Part shown: positions 59,655 to 64,000 of the stretch, one piece after another
Layout of the letters: every line of letters begins with the position of its first letter
Position numbering within the stretch: position 1 is the stretch's first letter
Assembly: GCF_022682495.2 (NCBI RefSeq)
Contig: NC_071398.1
Location: forward strand, 13,956,934-14,020,933
Source of the DNA: Desmodus rotundus
Lineage: Eukaryota > Chordata > Mammalia > Chiroptera > Phyllostomidae
Direction: 5' to 3'
Length of the DNA stretch: 64,000 nt
Translations under genes and position numbers: made by a program
Notes under the pieces: model-generated
Told to the model about the DNA's origin: nothing
Databases searched by the model: none
What the model saw: only the letters and a program-made list of their open reading frames with translations

Positions 59655-61242
59655 AGAGGTCACAGCAGTTTTACAGGGTCCCTGCGCACCTGTTCGGGGA
59701 AACAGAAGCCCTCCCTGCCACTCAGAGGACCCCGCGATTTCCCACAAGCCACACTGCCTAGCAGCACCTTCAGCCCCGCACAGACAGTGTGCTAAGGACA
59801 GACTTGGGTACCGGGGGCATGGGCGGGGGATTTCCCATGGAACTCTCTAAGGGTCCGGTGCCCTGTGTGGCCCGGGGAGTGCCCATGCCGTTACTTTACC
59901 CCGCAGGACACTTGCATCCAGCAATAAGCAGCCCTCTGCCTCCACGGGGCTCAAACACCTGGGCCCGGTGTGCGGGCACCTGGCGTACGTGGAGGCAAAC
60001 CCGCAGAGCCCTCTGGCCCGAACCCACCACTGCGAAGATCCCCCTTTTCTTCCATCCTTAAAGGGGTCACGCTTGAGGAGTGGAAGAACATGGGGAGGCC
60101 CCCAGGAGATGGCTTTTCTCCGAGCCTCGGCTGGCTCGTTTCGGGCCCAGACGTGGGCCGCGCATGCGCACTCAGGCTCCCAAGCACACGCCTCCCTCGG
60201 CTCACCTGACCCACCCTTTAGAGGTCACAGCAGTTTCACAGGGTCCCTGGCACCTGTCCGTGGACACAGGAGCCCTCCCTGCCACCCAGGGGACCGCGCG
60301 ATTTCCCATGGGCCACACTTCCCAGCAGCTCTCCCAGCTCCTCAGAGACAGTGTGCGCAGGAAAGACTTGGGGACCGGGGGCCTGGGCGGGGGATTTTCC
60401 AGGGGGCTGTCTGATGGCCAGGCGTCCTCTCTCGCCCGGTGAGTGTCCAAGCCGTCCCTTGACCCCCGCAGGAGACCTGATTCCTGCCACAAGCGGCCCT
60501 CTAGCCACATGGGGCCGGGACACCTGGGCCCGGTGTGCCAGCAACTGGCCTACATGGAGGCAAACAAACAGACACCTCAGGCCCGACCCCACCACTGCGA
60601 AGATCCCCCTTTTCTTCCATCCGTAAAGGGGTCACGCTTGAGGAGTGGAAGAACATGGGGAGGCCCCCAGGAGATGGCTTTTCTCCGAGCTGCGGCTGGC
60701 TCGTTTCGGGCCTACACGTGGGCCGAGCGTGCGCACTCAGGCTCCCCACGCAAGACTCCCTCGGGTCACGGGACCCACCCTTGAGGTGTCTCCTGACCTA
60801 CCTTTTAGGGGTCACGTGACCCACCCCTGAGGGGTCTCGTGACCCACCCCTGAGGGGTCACGTGACCCACCCCTGAGGGGTCTCGTGACCCACCCCTGAG
60901 GGGTCACGTGACCAACCCCCGAGGGGTCACGTGACCCACCCTTGAGGTGTCACGTGACCCACCCCCGAGGGGTCCGGTAACCCACCCCCGAGGGGTCACG
61001 TGACCAACCCCCGAGGGGTCTCGTGACCCACCCCTGAGGGGTCACGTGACCCACCCCTGAGGGGTCACGTGACCCACCCCTGAGGGGTCAGGTGACCCAC
61101 CCCTGAGGGGTCTCGTGACCCACCCTTTTGGGGTCACGTGACCCACCCTTGTGGGGTCCCGTGACCCACCCTTGAGGGGTCTCGTGACCCACCCTTGGGA
61201 GGTCACGTGCCCCACCCTTGAGGGGTCACATGACCCACCTTG
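59655..61242 (+). repeat. Array 2 block 8: X-Z plus minisatellite
   Basis: Core 59,655-60,763 (1,109 bp), with a Y/Z hybrid joint near 60,245-60,260 where one G of 'ccctgggcacc' is lost; minisatellite 60,764-61,242 (479 bp). Confidence 0.93.
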
Positions 61243-62830
61243 AGAGGTCACAGCAGTTTTACAGGGTCCCTGCGCACCTGTTCGGGGAAACAGAAGCCCT
61301 CCCTGCCACTCAGAGGACCGCGCGATTTCCCACAGGCCACACTGCCTAGCAGCACCTTCAGCCCCGCACAGACAGTGTGCTAAGGACAGACTTGGGTACC
61401 GGGGGCATGGGCGGGGGATTTCCCATGGAACTCTCTAAGGGTCCGGTGCCCTGTGTGGCCCGGGGAGTGCCCATGCCGTTACTTTACCCCTCAGGACACT
61501 TGCATCCAGCAATAAGCAGCCCTCTGCCTCCACGGGGCTCAAACACCTGGGCCCGGTGTGCGGGCACCTGGCGTACGTGGAGGCAAACCCGCAGAGCCCT
61601 CTGGCCCGAACCCACCACTGCGAAGATCCCCCTTTTCTTCCATCCTTAAAGGGGTCACGCTTGAGGAGTGGAGGAACATGGGGAGGCCCCAGGACATGGC
61701 TTTTCTCCGAGCCGCGGCTGGCTCGTTTCGGGCCCATACATGGGCCGCGCATGCGCACTCAGGCTCCCAAGCACACGCCTCCCTCGGCTCACCTGACCCA
61801 CCCTTTAGAGGTCACAGCAATTCCACAGGGTCCCTGGGCACCTGTCCGTGGACACAGGAGCCCTCCCTGCCACCCAGGGGACCGCGCCATTTCCCATGGG
61901 CCACACTTCCCAGCAGCTCTCCCAGCTCCTCAGAGACAGTGTGCGCAGGAAAGACTTGGGGACCGGGGGCCTGGGCGGGGGATTTTCCAGGGGGCTGTCT
62001 GATGGCCAGGCGTCCTCTCTCGCCCGGTGAGTGTCCAAGCCGTCCCTTGACCCCCGCAGGAGACCTGATTCCTGCCACAAGCGGCCCTCTAGCCACATGG
62101 GGCCGGGACACCTGGGCCCGGTGTGCCAGCAACTGGCCTACATGGAGGCAAACAAACAGACACCTCAGGCCCGACCTCACCACTGCGAAGATCCCCCTTT
62201 TCTTCCATCCGTAAAGGGGTCACGCTTGAGGAGTGGAAGAACATGGGGAGGCCCCCAGGAGATGGCTTTTCTCCGAGCCGCGGCTGGCTCGTTTCGGGCC
62301 TATACATGGGCCGCACGTGCGCACTCAGGCTCCCCACGCAAGCCTCCCTCGGGTCACGGGACCCACCCTTGAGGTGTCTCCTGACCTACCTTTGAGGGGT
62401 CTCGTGACCCACCCCTGAGGGGTCACGTGACTCACCCCGGAGGGGTCACGTGACCAACCCCCGAGGGGTCACGTGACCCACCCCCGAGGGGTCACGTGCC
62501 CCACCCCTGAGGGGTCTCGTGACCCACCCCTGAGGGGTCACGTGACCAACCCCCGAGGGGTCACGTGACCCACCCTTGAGGTGTCACGTGACCCACCCCC
62601 GAGGGGTCTCGTGACCCACCCCCGAGGGGTCACGTGACCAACCCCCGAGGGGTCTCGTGACCCACCCCTGAGGGGTCACGTGACCCACCCCTGAGGGGTC
62701 AGGTGACCCACCCTTTTGGGGTCACGTGACCCACCCTTGTGGGGTCCCGTGACCCACCCTTGAGGGGTCTCGTGACCCACCCTTGGGAGGTCACGTGCCC
62801 CACCCTTGAGGGGTCACATGACCCACCTTG
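61243..62830 (+). repeat. Array 2 block 9: X-Z plus minisatellite
   Basis: Core 61,243-62,351 (1,109 bp), minisatellite 62,352-62,830 (479 bp). Confidence 0.93.
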
Positions 62831-64000
62831 AGAGGTCACAGCAGTTTTACAGGGTCCCTGCGCACCTGTTCGGGGAAACAGAAGCCCTCCCTGCCACTCA
62901 GAGGACCCCGCGATTTCCCACAAGCCACACTGCCTAGCAGCACCTTCAGCCCCGCACAGACAGTGTGCTAAGGACAGACTTGGGTACCGGGGGCATGGGC
63001 GGGGGATTTCCCATGGAACTCTCTAAGGGTCCGGTGCCCTGTGTGGCCCGGGGAGTGCCCATGCCGTTACTTTACCCCGCAGGACACTTGCATCCAGCAA
63101 TAAGCAGCCCTCTGCCTCCACGGGGCTCAAACACCTGGGCCCGGTGTGCGGGCACCTGGCGTACGTGGAGGCAAACCCGCAGAGCCCTCTGGCCCGAACC
63201 CACCACTGCGAAGATCCCCCTTTTCTTCCATCCGTAAAGGGGTCACGCTTGAGGAGTGGAAGAACATGGGGAGGCCCCCAGGAGATGGCTTTTCTCCGAG
63301 CCGCGGCTGGCTCGTTTCGGGCCCATACGTGGGCCGGGCATGCGCACTCAGGCTCCCAAGCACACGCCTCCCTCGGCTCACCTGACCCACCCTTTAGAGG
63401 TCACAGCAGTTTCACAGGGTCCCTGGCACCTGTCCGTGGACACAGGAGCCCTCCCTGCCACCCAGGGGACCGCGCGATTTCCCATGGGCCACACTTCCCA
63501 GCAGCTCTCCCAGCTCCTCAGAGACAGTGTGCGCAGGAAAGACTTGGGTACCGGGGGCCTGGGCGGGGGATTTTCCAGGGGGCTGTCTGATGGCCAGGCG
63601 TCCTCTCTCGCCCGGTGAGTGTCCAAGCCGTCCCTTGACCCCCGCAGGAGACCTGATTCCTGCCACAAGCGGCCCTCTAGCCACATGGGGCCGGGACACC
63701 TGGGCCCGGTGTGCCAGCAACTGGCCTACATGGAGGCAAACAAACAGACACCTCAGGCCCGACCCCACCACTGCGAAGATCCCCCTTTTCTTCCATCCGT
63801 AAAGGGGTCACGCTTGAGGAGTGGAAGAACATGGGGAGGCCCCCAGGAGATGGCTTTTCTCCGAGCTGCGGCTGTCTCGTTTCGGGCCTACACGTGGGCC
63901 GAGCGTGCGCACTCAGGCTCCCCACGCAAGACTCCCTCGGGTCACGGGACCCACCCTTGAGGTGTCTCCTGACCTACCCTTTAGGGGTCACGTGACCCAC
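62831..64000 (+). repeat. Array 2 block 10: X-Z, cut by window end
   Basis: Core 62,831-63,938 (1,108 bp), closely matching block 8 including the same Y/Z hybrid joint; minisatellite from 63,939 runs off the window. Confidence 0.93.

Larger units (their letters stand above)
42624..64000 (+). repeat. Macrosatellite array 2: 564-565-bp monomers alternating with a 23-bp minisatellite
   Basis: Three monomer subtypes recur. X has 'gtgctaaggacagacttggg', Y has 'gcgcaggatagacttgtgg', and Z has 'gcgcaggaaagacttgggg'. Each block is X, then zero to three Y, then Z, then a minisatellite tract. Core lengths are 1,109, 1,674, 2,238-2,239 or 2,803 bp, that is steps of 564-565. Minisatellite tracts are 341 bp plus almost exact multiples of 23. 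The boundary palindrome has decayed: only TTCTTCCA / TGGAAGAA still pair. The array continues beyond the window. Confidence 0.96.

Noticed and set aside
44883..62923. Periodic peptides from the minisatellite (VGHVTPQGWVTRPL-like)
   Set aside because: The 23-bp unit is not a multiple of three, so three units are read in rotation to give a 23-residue repeat. This is an arithmetic by-product with no sign of a gene.
42671..64000. CRISPR-like regular repeats
   Set aside because: The repeats are 23 bp and directly tandem without unique spacers, and the genome is mammalian.
24899..64000. Telomeric or rDNA repeats
   Set aside because: No TTAGGG runs and no recognisable 18S, 5.8S or 28S sequence.

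Overview
This is genomic DNA from a placental mammal. The first 18.4 kb carries many old MIR and MER5A-type repeats. I saw no lineage-specific SINE (no Alu, B1, carnivore tRNA-Lys SINE, pig PRE-1 or horse ERE), so I do not name the species. I find no convincing protein-coding gene, tRNA or rRNA. The many open frames in the right two thirds come from GC-rich tandem repeats that lack stop codons.

Layout: (1) 1-18,462 is ordinary non-coding flank with scattered ancient repeats, three strong CTCF-type motifs, a few AT-rich segments that could be conserved enhancers, and a (TTA)n microsatellite. (2) 18,463-24,898 is a degenerate edge of a GC-rich macrosatellite. It starts with an inverted (minus-strand) copy and turns to plus orientation near 20.5 kb. 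It contains two minus-strand LTR-like retroviral elements, at about 19,150-20,447 and 21,396-22,208. (3) 24,899-42,383 is a tandem array of nine copies of a roughly 1,960-bp higher-order repeat made of two related monomers, A (about 987 bp) and B (about 974 bp). Copies 2-9 look nearly identical. A near-perfect palindrome sits at every monomer boundary. (4) 42,384-42,623 is a 240-base run of N. (5) 42,624-64,000 is a second, related array built on a shorter monomer of 564-565 bp. Blocks of two to five monomers alternate with tracts of a 23-bp minisatellite carrying the palindrome GGGTCACGTGACCC. The array runs off the end of the window.

The two arrays share one ancestor: the same gcgaagatcc / TTCTTCCATCCGTAA landmark, the same AGAGTGCCCACGCCGTCCC-type segment, and the same order of segments. 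The short monomer lacks about 0.4 kb from the middle of the long one. At the position where the long monomer has a poly-C run, the short monomer has a 23-bp segment that was locally amplified into the minisatellite.

The main discovery candidate is this macrosatellite system. It has a monomer-boundary palindrome whose two arms changed together between A and B, a strong G-quadruplex motif in A only, NRF1-like and E-box motifs repeated at high density, and copy variation in the second array at two independent unit lengths (565 bp and 23 bp). No claim about function is made beyond motif content.
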